64,000 bases of DNA from an uncultured Clostridia bacterium (GCA_930979925.1 CAKNIB010000007.1:1-64000); one strand, 5' to 3'. Counted from the first letter of the stretch, positions 25,984 through 34,575 are shown. The notes: generated by a model from the sequence alone, not told the origin. Translations and numbers: made by a program.

Positions 25984-27068
25984 GTGAAAAATCAGTAGAA
26001 GAAAAATTATATAGTGACGATAACCTCGATGTAAGCACTTTTAAGTGCAAAAATTGTGGTGGCGAGGCTGTTTTCGACCCAAAAACACAGAAAATGAAGT
26101 GCCTATACTGCGGAAGCAGTTTTGACATAGATAACAGCACCGTTATAAAAGAGCGCGACCTAAGCGAGCTTATAGATGGTGGCGATGTCTGGGACGAGAC
26201 CGAGGTCTATCAGTGCAAAAGTTGCGGAGCTAAAGAGATACTATCAAACCAAGAGGTTTCAGTAAAATGTTCTTTTTGTGGTACTAGCAATATTGTCAAG
26301 ACTGAAGAGCTTCCAGGGCTTAAGCCTCAAGGTATAACGCCTTTTAAGATACCAAAGGAGCAGGCAAATCAAATTGCTGTAAAGTGGGCAAAACAGAAGC
26401 TTTACGCTCCACGTAGTTTTAAAAAGAGTGTAAAAGCAGAGGCACTACACGGAATTTACAACCCAGTTTTCACCTTTGATGCTCTTACAAAGAGTTCTTA
26501 CAACGGCACACTAGGAAAAAATTACACAAGATACAGATTTATTAACGGCAAACGCGTAGCCCAAACTGAAACACGCTATTTCAACATTAATGGTTTTCAA
26601 GATGTGACATTTGACGACCTTTTAGTCCAAGCCTCAAGCAAGATACCAACCGGTATAATTAAGGACATAGAGCCTTTTCCAACGAAGGTTGCGCTAGAGT
26701 ATAGGACGGAGTACTTAAGAGGCTATCCGGCGTCAACTTATGACAAGTCGGGGAGCGACTGCTGGAATGAATGCAAAAATATTATGGACAGCACCATTGA
26801 GCGACAGATTTTAAAGAGATATGACTATGACGTCAAAGTTAGACTTGCTGTCAATACCACTTATTTAAACGAGCAGTACAAATATGTTTTAGTACCAGTT
26901 TACGTTGGACACTATAATTATAAAAAGAAATTATATAATTTCTACATAAATGGCTTCAATGGAAAGATTGGAGGTAAAACTCCAGTTTCAGCCGTAAAAG
27001 TAACATTTACTGTATTTATAATTTTGGCATTAGTGGCTGGCGTGATAGCTGCCATAATGCTACTATAA
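25980..27068 (+). CDS. Zinc-finger membrane protein (YdjG-like)
   Basis: 362 aa. Two TFIIB-type zinc fingers near the N terminus (CKNCGG...CLYCGSSF and CKSCGAK...CSFCGTSN), a central globular region containing FKIPKEQANQIAVKWAKQKLYAP, and one C-terminal membrane helix (VTFTVFIILALVAGVIAAIMLL). Bacillus ydjG lies beside ydjI and encodes the same layout; the pair works with PspA-like YdjF in envelope stress. Start ATG 25980 has GGAAGG upstream and is coupled to the SPFH gene by a 4-base overlap; the track's earlier start (25953) would overlap further. Confidence 0.8.
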   Translation: MSEKSVEEKLYSDDNLDVSTFKCKNCGGEAVFDPKTQKMKCLYCGSSFDIDNSTVIKERDLSELIDGGDVWDETEVYQCKSCGAKEILSNQEVSVKCSFCGTSNIVKTEELPGLKPQGITPFKIPKEQANQIAVKWAKQKLYAPRSFKKSVKAEALHGIYNPVFTFDALTKSSYNGTLGKNYTRYRFINGKRVAQTETRYFNINGFQDVTFDDLLVQASSKIPTGIIKDIEPFPTKVALEYRTEYLRGYPASTYDKSGSDCWNECKNIMDSTIERQILKRYDYDVKVRLAVNTTYLNEQYKYVLVPVYVGHYNYKKKLYNFYINGFNGKIGGKTPVSAVKVTFTVFIILALVAGVIAAIMLL

Positions 27069-27078
27069 GGAGGGGAAG

Positions 27079-27486
27079 ATGAGCTGGAGCGAAATTGCAC
27101 TAATTTGCGTGGGAGCTGTTCTACTTGTTGTGATTATAGCTTGGGCGGTAACTGCAAAAAAGCCTAAGAATAGCGACAAAAAGGTCGACGACTTTGAGGT
27201 TATTGACGGCGTACGCTACACCAAGGATGACCAAGTTGTTGACGAAAAGGGTGAGGTTAAAATGACCTTGCGAAAAGGTGATATCATGCTAGAGCGTGGT
27301 AAGGTTTACAAGGTAGGCAAGGACCTTTTAGCCGGTAAATACACCGTTCTATCAGGAGATGAAAACATAAGCTCGATAAATATCAGAGTGGGCGGTTTGG
27401 TTCGCGATTATAAACATTTTTCTTCAATAATGCTTACTGATGGCGATGAGATATCAGCCCTTTCGGCAAACGTTATTTTAAGATAA
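27079..27486 (+). CDS. Membrane-anchored protein of unknown function
   Basis: 135 aa: one N-terminal membrane helix (IALICVGAVLLVVIIAWAV), a charged linker, then a beta-rich domain of about 90 residues (RYTKDDQVVDEKGEVKM ... GKYTVLSGDENISSI). The second half resembles the short beta domains that read out 'retention of a sensed state' in lipoproteins but I cannot assign a family. Ribosome binding site AGGAGGGG. Third gene of the SPFH cluster, 10 bases after the second. Confidence 0.75.
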   Translation: MSWSEIALICVGAVLLVVIIAWAVTAKKPKNSDKKVDDFEVIDGVRYTKDDQVVDEKGEVKMTLRKGDIMLERGKVYKVGKDLLAGKYTVLSGDENISSINIRVGGLVRDYKHFSSIMLTDGDEISALSANVILR

Positions 27487-27501
27487 TAAAAGGAGTAAAA
27501 A

Positions 27502-27951
27502 ATGGGAAGAAATATTTGGTATAAACTTTTAGGTGCACTTATTGTGCTAGTTGCTGCAGTGCTTTGGATACTTTCTCTTACTGTTCCAGAGGCCTTTGGC
27601 TTTTTCTCACTTGCATGGGCAGGCGTTATCATCTGCGGAGGCCTTGGACTTATTATGCTTTTGCAGGGTAGCTTGCAAAAAAATGTAACTACAATTAAAA
27701 AGCTTAAAATTTGGTTTGGCGTAGCTCTTATCATCTGTGCTATTCTTTGTCTTGTATCTGCAATTGCCATACCTGACAGCTTAGTCCTTCCAATAATTGC
27801 AATAGTTGTTGCTGTTGGACTTGTTATTGCCATTATTGCAACAGGCGGAGCAAGATGGGATGAAGGCGACAACCACAAAGCTGGATACAAAAACTATAAC
27901 CAGCGCAAGGCCGAAGAAGAGAAACAAGAACAAGAAAACAAAGAGGATTAA
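27502..27951 (+). CDS. Four-helix membrane protein of unknown function
   Basis: 149 aa with about four membrane helices (LLGALIVLVAAVLWILSL; FFSLAWAGVIICGGLGLIMLL; FGVALIICAILCLVSAIAI; LPIIAIVVAVGLVIAIIAT) and a charged tail (EEEKQEQENKED). Last gene of the SPFH cluster. No family recognised; probably a membrane partner of the SPFH and zinc-finger proteins. Confidence 0.75.
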   Translation: MGRNIWYKLLGALIVLVAAVLWILSLTVPEAFGFFSLAWAGVIICGGLGLIMLLQGSLQKNVTTIKKLKIWFGVALIICAILCLVSAIAIPDSLVLPIIAIVVAVGLVIAIIATGGARWDEGDNHKAGYKNYNQRKAEEEKQEQENKED

Positions 27952-27956
27952 TTTGA

Positions 27957-27990
27957 CACTTGTTTTTGCAGTCTAAAACTTTGTCTACAC
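27957..27990. repeat. Diverged copy of the CTACAGYCTGA intergenic repeat
   Basis: CTTGTTTTTGCAGTCTAAAACTTTGTCTACAC, 6 bases after a stop codon; aligns with the copies after murB and at 34442. Confidence 0.45.
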
Positions 27991-28026
27991 ATTTTAAATT
28001 TTAAAAATTTAGGCAAACAAAAAGAT

Positions 28027-28067
28027 AAAACCATGACAATAAAACTTATATGTCATGGTTTTTTTGT
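28027..28067 (+). terminator. Terminator of the SPFH cluster
   Basis: AAAACCATGACA / TGTCATGGTTTT with 12-nt loop, then TTTTTG. Confidence 0.8.
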
Positions 28068-28072
28068 TGAGG

Positions 28073-28110
28073 TGATTATTCTTTATTAAAATGATTATTC
28101 TTTATTAAAA
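28073..28110. repeat. Exact 19-bp tandem duplication at a gene end
   Basis: TGATTATTCTTTATTAAAA occurs twice back to back. On the minus strand it covers the last codons and stop of the 28095-28601 gene, so the gene's end is copied once after its own stop. Confidence 0.8.
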
Positions 28111-28601
28111 TGAGAGCCACAGTATGGACAAGTAAAACCACTTTCATCTGCTTGAAGAGAAGCTCCACAATTTAAACATTTGTTTGTAACAACTTTTTTC
28201 TTTGGCTTTTCTTTTTGATTAGGTACAAGCTTTGCTCCATCAAAGATGTACCCAGTGATATACTTTTTTCTTATACCATTTACTATATGGTCTCTAGCCT
28301 CTCTTTCTCTGATATGGAGTTGCCCGGCTATCTCTTGCAAAGTGGTTAAATTATCCTCCATTACAGCGTCAACAACATGCTTGAGGGTGCGCTTACTGCC
28401 ATAACTCGTCCACATCATAGGTGCACCGTAGAAACCAATAACAACACATGCTATGCCAATGCCTAGTACCGCCCAAATAGACTTTGTTGCTCCAACTATT
28501 ATCAGTGGAATTCCAATAACAAAAAGAACGCTAATTATTATCGCCCAATTTCTATGTTTTTTTAGGTCTTTATTGATATCAATTTCAGTTTTCTCTTTCA
28601 T
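28095..28601 (-). CDS. Membrane protein with winged-helix segment and zinc ribbon
   Basis: 168 aa: two membrane helices (WAIIISVLFVIGIPLIIVG and WAVLGIGIACVVIGFYGA), a winged-helix-like segment (LTTLQEIAGQLHIREREARDHIVNGIRKKYITGYIFDG), and a C-terminal zinc ribbon CLNCGASLQADESGFTCPYCG. This is the layout of small PCI/wHTH-zinc ribbon membrane proteins, likely regulatory. It is convergent with the SPFH cluster, which also ends in zinc ribbons; a shared envelope function is possible. Confidence 0.75.
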   Translation of the reverse strand: MKEKTEIDINKDLKKHRNWAIIISVLFVIGIPLIIVGATKSIWAVLGIGIACVVIGFYGAPMMWTSYGSKRTLKHVVDAVMEDNLTTLQEIAGQLHIREREARDHIVNGIRKKYITGYIFDGAKLVPNQKEKPKKKVVTNKCLNCGASLQADESGFTCPYCGSHFNKE

Positions 28602-28663
28602 ATAATAATTATATTATAAATTTCTATCAAAAGTAAAGATATTTTTAATAGTTTTCTAAATTA

Positions 28664-28697
28664 AAAACCTAAATGATATCGCTCTCATCTAGGTTTT
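28664..28697 (-). terminator. Terminator after mscL
   Basis: AAAACCTA(A)ATGA / TCAT(C)TAGGTTTT stem with one mismatch; on the minus strand followed by TTAATTT. Confidence 0.65.
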
Positions 28698-28703
28698 GTT
28701 TTT

Positions 28704-29405
28704 TTAATCTTTATTTTTAACTTCTTTCTTTTCTTCGCTTTGCTTTGCTTCCTGTTTTTCTTCGCTTGCCTCATCATTGCCTTCTTCTTGCTCTTTAGCC
28801 TCGCTTAACTTTAGACTATTTTGTTTTTCAAGCTCGGCAAGAATTTTGGCAAGTAATTCTTCCTGCGTAGGCTTAGGTGGCGTTGGTACAGGTTTGTTTT
28901 TCTCACGCAACTCGGCTGTAGCCTTGATAACAGCGTGATAGTCTTTCATGTTCACGCCTTGCTCTTTTAGAACTTTCTTTTCTGCCTTAGTTGGTCTTTC
29001 TTTAACTGATTTTTTCCATAGACCTTGGGCGTTCATCATAATTCTAAGTACTGTAAACAATACAAGGGCTACAAGAATAAAGTTTATAATAGCAGTAATA
29101 AAAGACCCCCAATCAATGTAAATGCTGTTGGTTAAATCAACAATCTTGTTGCCAGCCGAGTCCAATATGTAGGCGCCTGACGCGTCAGTTTGATATGCGG
29201 TTTTTAAGAAGGTGTAGGCAGAATCAAGTCCTGCTCCACCAAGTGATAGAAGCCAATTAATGCAAGGCATAATAATGCCGTTGGTAAGCGCGGTTACGAT
29301 AGCAGTGAAGGCACTAGCTACTATAACACCAATAGCCATATCAACAACATTTCCGCGACTTATAAACTTTTTAAAGTCAGCAAAGAAACTTTTAATTTTT
29401 TTCAT
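28704..29405 (-). CDS. mscL: Large-conductance mechanosensitive channel MscL
   Basis: Homopentameric pressure-release channel of the cytoplasmic membrane. The N-terminal amphipathic helix and TM1 are classical (KKFISRGNVVDMAIGVIVASAF, residues 12-33), TM2 is ITAIINFILVALVLFTVLRI. Two oddities: a long periplasmic loop (about 45 residues) and a C-terminal tail of about 100 residues, rich in Glu/Lys/Gln (LAKILAELEKQ ... EEKKEVKNKD), where normal MscL totals about 130-150 aa. The first part of the tail is the usual C-terminal bundle; the acidic extension is unusual. Confidence 0.95.
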   Translation of the reverse strand: MKKIKSFFADFKKFISRGNVVDMAIGVIVASAFTAIVTALTNGIIMPCINWLLSLGGAGLDSAYTFLKTAYQTDASGAYILDSAGNKIVDLTNSIYIDWGSFITAIINFILVALVLFTVLRIMMNAQGLWKKSVKERPTKAEKKVLKEQGVNMKDYHAVIKATAELREKNKPVPTPPKPTQEELLAKILAELEKQNSLKLSEAKEQEEGNDEASEEKQEAKQSEEKKEVKNKD

Positions 29406-29490
29406 AATTTTCCCCCACTTTTATGATAGTATTTTTTAAACAATAAATCAATAAAAATAAATAAAAAATTGACATTTTTTTACAAACCCC

Positions 29491-29518
29491 TTTACATTTT
29501 TAACAATGGTGCTATAAT
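29491..29518 (+). promoter_or_regulatory. Promoter (TTTACA-16-TATAAT)
   Basis: Near-consensus sigma-A promoter 17 bases ahead of ATG 29535, with GGAGG between. Confidence 0.75.
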
Positions 29519-29534
29519 CATTTTAGGAGGATTT

Positions 29535-29762
29535 ATGATATACACAATTCAAGACGTAAGAAATCTAGTAAAAAAAGGTTTTTCTTTTCATGACCCAATC
29601 GATCTTTTCTATATGATGAAACAAGCAAATGAAACACTCGAATATGAAATAAGGATAAATAGATCAAGAAAAACATTTGTTTTCCGCAAAATAGGAGAAG
29701 AGCTGGAAGAGGGAGATGAGGTCTATAATCCAGCTGAATTTGAAGAGAAAGAGCTCGATTAG
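29535..29762 (+). CDS. Small acidic protein, unknown
   Basis: 75 aa from ATG 29535 (AGGAGG upstream); the track's 29469 start lies before the promoter and is rejected. MIYTIQDVRNLVKKGFSFHDPIDLFYMMKQ then an acidic end (EELEEGDEVYNPAEFEEKELD). A strong promoter, good ribosome binding site and terminator say it is expressed. No family recognised. Confidence 0.7.
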   Translation: MIYTIQDVRNLVKKGFSFHDPIDLFYMMKQANETLEYEIRINRSRKTFVFRKIGEELEEGDEVYNPAEFEEKELD

Positions 29763-29805
29763 TTATATCTAATCGTTTTTGCTTAGATCATTACTAGAAA
29801 AGTAA

Positions 29806-29854
29806 AAAAACAAGGCAATAAATTAACTCATATGGTAAAATTTGCCTTGTTTTT
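29806..29854. terminator. Bidirectional terminator
   Basis: AAAAACAAGGCAA / TTGCCTTGTTTTT, 13-bp stem; lies between two convergent genes. Confidence 0.8.
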
Positions 29855-29889
29855 TATGTGAAATGATATTTTAATTATGTATATTTTTA

Positions 29890-31287
29890 TTATTTATTTC
29901 CTAGTTTTTCTAAGATATCTCTTGCAGCTACCAGTCCAGTTGCTGCCGCAACGACAATATTGCCTGCCTTGCCCGAGCCATCACCAATAAAATATAAGTT
30001 TTTGTCTTTAATCTTAAATTTATTGTCCGTTTCAATCTCATTTGAGAAAAATTTGATTTCAGGACCATAAAGTAATGTCTCATCATTGTTTACACCAGGT
30101 ATAATCTTATCAAGCTCTTCAAGTCCTTCAAGTATGTTGGTTATAATTCTATAAGGCATTATAAGTGCAAGGTCTCCAGCCACACAGTCCTTTAGCGTTG
30201 GCTCTATAAAGCCTTTGTTTATCCTGTGCCACTCACTGCGCCTGCCACTTCTTAAATCTTTAAGCGTCTGTATAATAGGCTTGTTGTCGCCAAGCACATT
30301 GGCAATTCTTGCAATAGACTCGCCGTAGAGACGGGTGTTAGTTGCTGGCTGAGTAAGATTTATCTTGCTGATAAACGCAAAGTTAGAGTTGTTTGACTTG
30401 ACATTTTTAAGCGCATGACCATTGACGCATATGTAGCCGTAGTAATTTTCTTTTGCAACGAAGCCACCAGGATTGGTACAGAATGTTCTTATCTCGTCGC
30501 CATATGTTTTAGTTTTAATAAATATGGTAGGGTCATATATGACATCAGTTATGCTTTGGAGTACCTCTTTACGCACCTCGACTCTCACACCAATCTCAAT
30601 GCTTTGGCTGTTATAGGGAATTTTGTGCCTATCAAGTAAACCTTGTAGCCAGCCCGCACCAGTTCGTCCAGGCGCTACAACCACGTACTTGCTTGTAAGC
30701 TCCACTTTTTTATTATCTTTTACATATGAAAGGGTGCACACATTGTTAGCGCTATCTATATCTTCAACCCTGCCGCTTTCAATGATACTCACTCCTTTCT
30801 CTTCCAGATAGTCGGTAAAATGTTTGATATATGTTGGTAACATATCAGAGCCCAAATGTTTCTGTTTTATAAGAAGAAGCCTTGCACCCTTAACAGTAAC
30901 TTCTCGCCGTATTGCCTCACTTTTCTCATCACTTTTTGGATAGACCTCAGCATCCATGCCAAACTTATTAAAGATTTCTTCAGTATCATCAATAAGCTTG
31001 TAAGCCTCACTTTCAGACATGTATTTAAAAAGGTCACTTTTGCCAAGTTTTGGTATAAAGTTGAGCTTTCCATCACTAAAAGTTCCTGCACCACCAAAAC
31101 CAGATAAAATGTTGCAAGGCTGACAATTAATGCATTTGCCTGTTTTTTTCATAGGACAAACGCGGTTTTCAGCCCGCTTTCCTTGGTCAATCAGACAAAC
31201 CTTAAGCGTTTTATCATGCTCAAGTAGCTCGTAAGCGGTAAACAATCCAGCAGGTCCAGCACCAACAATTATAACATCAAAATCCAT
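29890..31287 (-). CDS. FAD-dependent dehydrogenase (COG2509 type)
   Basis: 465-aa flavoprotein. Rossmann GAGPAGLFTAYELL at residues 8-21 binds FAD; a Cys-rich patch (VCPMKKTGKCINCQPCNILSGFGGAG, about 43-68) is typical of this group; the C terminus has the second FAD contact FIGDGSGKAGNIVVAAATG. Members are annotated as NAD(P)/FAD-dependent oxidoreductases of unknown substrate. Monocistronic with terminator. Confidence 0.88.
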   Translation of the reverse strand: MDFDVIIVGAGPAGLFTAYELLEHDKTLKVCLIDQGKRAENRVCPMKKTGKCINCQPCNILSGFGGAGTFSDGKLNFIPKLGKSDLFKYMSESEAYKLIDDTEEIFNKFGMDAEVYPKSDEKSEAIRREVTVKGARLLLIKQKHLGSDMLPTYIKHFTDYLEEKGVSIIESGRVEDIDSANNVCTLSYVKDNKKVELTSKYVVVAPGRTGAGWLQGLLDRHKIPYNSQSIEIGVRVEVRKEVLQSITDVIYDPTIFIKTKTYGDEIRTFCTNPGGFVAKENYYGYICVNGHALKNVKSNNSNFAFISKINLTQPATNTRLYGESIARIANVLGDNKPIIQTLKDLRSGRRSEWHRINKGFIEPTLKDCVAGDLALIMPYRIITNILEGLEELDKIIPGVNNDETLLYGPEIKFFSNEIETDNKFKIKDKNLYFIGDGSGKAGNIVVAAATGLVAARDILEKLGNK

Positions 31288-31386
31288 TTCTTCCCTCGCA
31301 TTAGACTAAAAAATCTACATAAAAAGGATATCAGTAAACAGTAGAAAAGTCAAGTAAATGTCGCTTTATAAATTTTTTTTAAATTT

Positions 31387-31415
31387 TTGACAATAATAAA
31401 TAGATAGGTTAAAAT
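31387..31415 (+). promoter_or_regulatory. Promoter of the M18 aminopeptidase
   Basis: TTGACA, 17-base spacer, TAAAAT; AAGGAGG follows before ATG 31433. Confidence 0.8.
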
Positions 31416-31432
31416 ATACTCAAGGAGGTTTT

Positions 31433-32812
31433 ATGAAAAAGGACGAACTATCAAATTTAGTTTATCATAAGAAAAATATCTATGAGAGCGCAAGTGAAGA
31501 GGAGTTAAAAAAGATTTTCAACTTTGCCGAAGGCTATAAAAGTTTTCTTAACAACTGCAAAACAGAACGCGAGTGCTGTAGTCAGGTTATTGAAGAGGCG
31601 AAGGTAAAGGGCTTTAGCGAGTTCCATTTTGGCGATAAGTTAAAAAGTGGCGACAAGAGGTTTTTTATCAATCGTGATAAAGGGGTAATACTTTTTAAAA
31701 TTGGCAAAAACCGCATTGAAAGGGAAGGCATAAGGATAATTGTCTCTCACATAGACGCGCCAAGAATTGATATAAAACAGGTACCTGTCTATGAAAGTGA
31801 CGGATTTTGTTTCTTTAAAACCCACTATTATGGCGGTATAAAGAAGTATCAATGGACGGCAATCCCTCTTTCTCTTCATGGCGTAGTCGTGTTAAAAAAT
31901 GGTGAGAAGATAAATATAAGTGTGGGCGATAAGCCAAATGACCCAATATTTTATATAACTGACCTTCTACCGCACTTAAGCCAAAGCCAGATGAGTGAGA
32001 AGGGCAAAGACATCATAAGCGGTGAGCAGTTAAATGTGGTAGTTGGTTCCATGCCGTATAAGGATGCAAAAACGGATAAGGTAAAAACAGGAGTGCTCAA
32101 GATTTTAAATGAGACTTACGGCATAGTAGAAGACGACTTTATAAGCGCCGAACTTAGCGCACTGCCTGCACTTGAGGCAAGAGATGTCGGCTTTGATAGA
32201 GCGCTGATAGGAGGTTACGGACAGGATGACCGAAGTTGCGCCTATCCAGCAAAAGAGGCTCTCTTTGATGTCCAAAATGAAAACACCAGCATGTGCATCC
32301 TTGTAGATAAGGAAGAGATAGGAAGCGAGGGCAACACCGGCATGAAATGTAAGGTATATGAGGACCTTATTGACGAAATTTGCTCAGCACTTGGCACGAA
32401 CTCAAGACAGGTTAGAGGAAGGTCGATATGTTTGTCTGCCGATGTGACCGCCTGCTATGACCCAAACTTTCCAAATGTGTTTGAAAAGCGTAACTCTGCC
32501 ATGCTCTCGTGTGGTGCATGCATAAATAAGTTTACAGGCACAGGAGGTAAAAGTGGCTCGTCTGACGCCTCAGCTGAGACAGTTGGCAGGATAAGACAGA
32601 TGTTTGATAGAGACAAGGTCATCTGGCAAAGTGCGGAGCTAGGCAAGGTGGACATCGGCGGTGGCGGAACTGTTGCCAAGTTTATCTCTCAACTCAACAT
32701 TGATACTCTTGACATAGGCGTGCCAGTAATATCTATGCACTCGCCATACGAATTGATATCCAAGGCCGACCTTTATAGCATGTATCAAGCATCACTTGCA
32801 TTTTTAAAATAA
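31433..32812 (+). CDS. M18 family aminopeptidase
   Basis: 459-aa cytoplasmic metallopeptidase that trims N-terminal residues from peptides; M18 enzymes are large homo-oligomers with two metal ions. Visible metal ligands and motifs: IIVSHIDAPRIDI (His-x-Asp), GGYGQDDRSCAY (Asp), DKEEIGSEGNTGMK (Glu-Glu), SADVTACYDP and the final VPVISMHSPYELISKADLY. Fits the longer bacterial M18 subgroup. Confidence 0.93.
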   Translation: MKKDELSNLVYHKKNIYESASEEELKKIFNFAEGYKSFLNNCKTERECCSQVIEEAKVKGFSEFHFGDKLKSGDKRFFINRDKGVILFKIGKNRIEREGIRIIVSHIDAPRIDIKQVPVYESDGFCFFKTHYYGGIKKYQWTAIPLSLHGVVVLKNGEKINISVGDKPNDPIFYITDLLPHLSQSQMSEKGKDIISGEQLNVVVGSMPYKDAKTDKVKTGVLKILNETYGIVEDDFISAELSALPALEARDVGFDRALIGGYGQDDRSCAYPAKEALFDVQNENTSMCILVDKEEIGSEGNTGMKCKVYEDLIDEICSALGTNSRQVRGRSICLSADVTACYDPNFPNVFEKRNSAMLSCGACINKFTGTGGKSGSSDASAETVGRIRQMFDRDKVIWQSAELGKVDIGGGGTVAKFISQLNIDTLDIGVPVISMHSPYELISKADLYSMYQASLAFLK

Positions 32813-32929
32813 TTTTGCTATTTAATTGCTATATGTCTTATTTTAGGCGGGTTATAGAAGATTTTTAGTTATTTTGTTAAAAGCGGAAAAATTATTAAAA
32901 AATTTAAAAATTTTTAAAAACTCATGTTT

Positions 32930-32974
32930 AATTGCTATAGACCTTATAAATAAAGGCTTATAGCAATTTTTTAT
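32930..32974 (+). terminator. Terminator hairpin with CCTT..AAGG core
   Basis: AATTGCTATA / TATAGCAATT outer stem with an inner CCTTATAAATAAAGG, then TTTTTATA. A second related hairpin (CGCTGTAACCCTTTAaaaTAAAGGTTAATAGCG) is at 33021-33053. 32813-33148 otherwise holds no gene. Confidence 0.65.
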
Positions 32975-33148
32975 ACTTTCAAAAAATGTCTAAAATTTTT
33001 AAAAATAACAAACAAAAAATCGCTGTAACCCTTTAAAATAAAGGTTAATAGCGTTTAGATAACAAAATTTAAGAAATTTTCAAATTTTACGTTAATTTAC
33101 TTGCATTTTATTATTATATTTGTTATTTTAAATACATCAGGGGGAAAT

Positions 33149-34330
33149 ATGGATATTTTTAACAAAGTAAAAGAAAAACACAATTATGATATAGCAAAGG
33201 AGAAGGGCGTCTATCCTTATTTTCATAAATTGTACTCAGGTCAAGATGTGGTTGTTAATATGGAAGGTCACCGAACCATTATGCTAGGCTCCAATAATTA
33301 CCTAGGACTTACCAATCATCCAAAGGTAAAAGAGGCAGCTATAAAGGCTATTGAAAAATATGGCACAGGTTGCTCAGGCTCACGATTTTTAAACGGTACA
33401 CTTGACTTGCACCTAAAACTTGAGGAGGAGCTCGCCCAGTTTTTAAACAAAGAAAGAGTAATGACCTTCTCTACCGGCTTTCAAAGCAATCTAGGAATTA
33501 TCAGCGCGATTGTTGGACGCAATGACTATATTATCTGTGATAAGGAAAATCATGCTAGCATATATGATGGTTGCAAGCTTAGCTATGGCAAAATGCTAAG
33601 ATATAACCATGACGATATGGAAGATTTAGAGCGCAAACTTCAAGCGGTACCTAAGGAGAGCGGTGCGCTTATAGTTACAGACGGCGTATTTAGTATGAGC
33701 GGTGACATTGCGAACCTGCCAGTAATTGTTGACCTTGCAAAGAAATACGGCGCAAGAGTTATGGTTGACGATGCTCACGGTCTCGGCGTTATAGGCAAGG
33801 GCGGAAGAGGCACTGCAAGCTACTATGGTCTTGAAGATGAAGTTGATATTTATATGGGCACCTTTTCTAAATCACTTGCCTCTCTTGGCGGATATATGGC
33901 TGCCTCAAAGGATGTGGTTGAGTATGTAAAACATACCTCTCGCCCTTACATATTTAGTGCCAGCATCACACCAGCCTCAGTTGCTAGTGCGAATGCCGCA
34001 CTTGACATATTAAAGGCAGAGCCAGAACGTGTTGAAAATCTTAACAATATTAGCGCTTATATGCGCCAAAAACTTAAAGAGAAAAACATTGATATTATAG
34101 AAAGTAAAACTCCAATCATCCCAATATACACCTATCAAGACGATAAAACCTTTATCGCCTGCAAATTACTACTTGAAAGGGGAGTTTATGTAAACCCAGT
34201 AGTATCTCCAGCTACACCAGTCGGACAAAGCCTGCTCAGAACTAGCTATACAGCAAATCACACCAAAGAGATTATAGACGAGGCGGCAGATAAAATCGCC
34301 GAGGTTCTTGACATAGTAAAAAATATGTGA
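33149..34330 (+). CDS. PLP-dependent alpha-oxoamine synthase (SPT/AONS/KBL family)
   Basis: 393 aa from ATG 33149 (AGGGGAAAT upstream). Family enzymes condense an amino acid with an acyl-CoA: 8-amino-7-oxononanoate synthase, glycine C-acetyltransferase or serine palmitoyltransferase. Seen: NNYLGLTNHPKV, GTGCSGSRFLNGT, VDDAHGLGVIGKGGRG, the PLP lysine in TFSKSLASLGGY, and the C-terminal RTSYTANHT. YPYFHKLYSGQDVVV at the N terminus is more like serine-palmitoyltransferase or acyl-oxoamine types than BioF, and no other biotin gene is near, so the exact substrate is open. Confidence 0.85.
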   Translation: MDIFNKVKEKHNYDIAKEKGVYPYFHKLYSGQDVVVNMEGHRTIMLGSNNYLGLTNHPKVKEAAIKAIEKYGTGCSGSRFLNGTLDLHLKLEEELAQFLNKERVMTFSTGFQSNLGIISAIVGRNDYIICDKENHASIYDGCKLSYGKMLRYNHDDMEDLERKLQAVPKESGALIVTDGVFSMSGDIANLPVIVDLAKKYGARVMVDDAHGLGVIGKGGRGTASYYGLEDEVDIYMGTFSKSLASLGGYMAASKDVVEYVKHTSRPYIFSASITPASVASANAALDILKAEPERVENLNNISAYMRQKLKEKNIDIIESKTPIIPIYTYQDDKTFIACKLLLERGVYVNPVVSPATPVGQSLLRTSYTANHTKEIIDEAADKIAEVLDIVKNM

Positions 34331-34475
34331 TTCAGACTGCATAAAAACTTCGCGATGCTGCGTTTACTGTAAAACGCCCAAAACCAGTCATTTAGGTTTA
34401 CTAAACTCCTGTCTTTGGGCATTTCCCGAGCACAAGCCTACGCTCGTTTTTCTACAGTCTGATGATTTGTTTGAC
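34331..34475. repeat. Structured intergenic repeat (TCAGACTG...CAGTCTGA)
   Basis: Outer 8-bp inverted repeat TCAGACTG (34332-34339) / CAGTCTGA (34455-34462), with an inner GCCCAAA...TTTGGGC and CAGTCATTTAGG/ACTAAACTCCTG pairings. It starts right after a stop codon; its right end recurs after three other genes. Confidence 0.65.
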
Positions 34476-34512
34476 TATGGAATATTTTATATGCAATAAA
34501 AGGATGTTCTAA

Positions 34513-34575
34513 ATGAAACTTAAACTTGATTTCACAGAAGCGGTAAACACATTAAAAACAAAACAATATGCTTGA
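34513..34575 (+). CDS. 20-residue leader-like ORF or frameshifted 5' end
   Basis: MKLKLDFTEAVNTLKTKQYA, then TGA; it overlaps the next ORF's ATG by 8 bases (ATGCTTGA). Either a small upstream ORF coupled to the next gene or, equally likely, the real N terminus separated by a frameshift. Confidence 0.35.
   Translation: MKLKLDFTEAVNTLKTKQYA

Noticed and set aside
31640-31879. ORFs opposite the M18 aminopeptidase and FAD dehydrogenase (31640, 30415, 30623, 30856)
   Set aside because: Shadow ORFs on the opposite strand of well-supported genes.
33149-34330. Calling the gene bioF or kbl outright
   Set aside because: Family residues are shared among BioF, Kbl and serine palmitoyltransferase, and no pathway neighbour decides between them.
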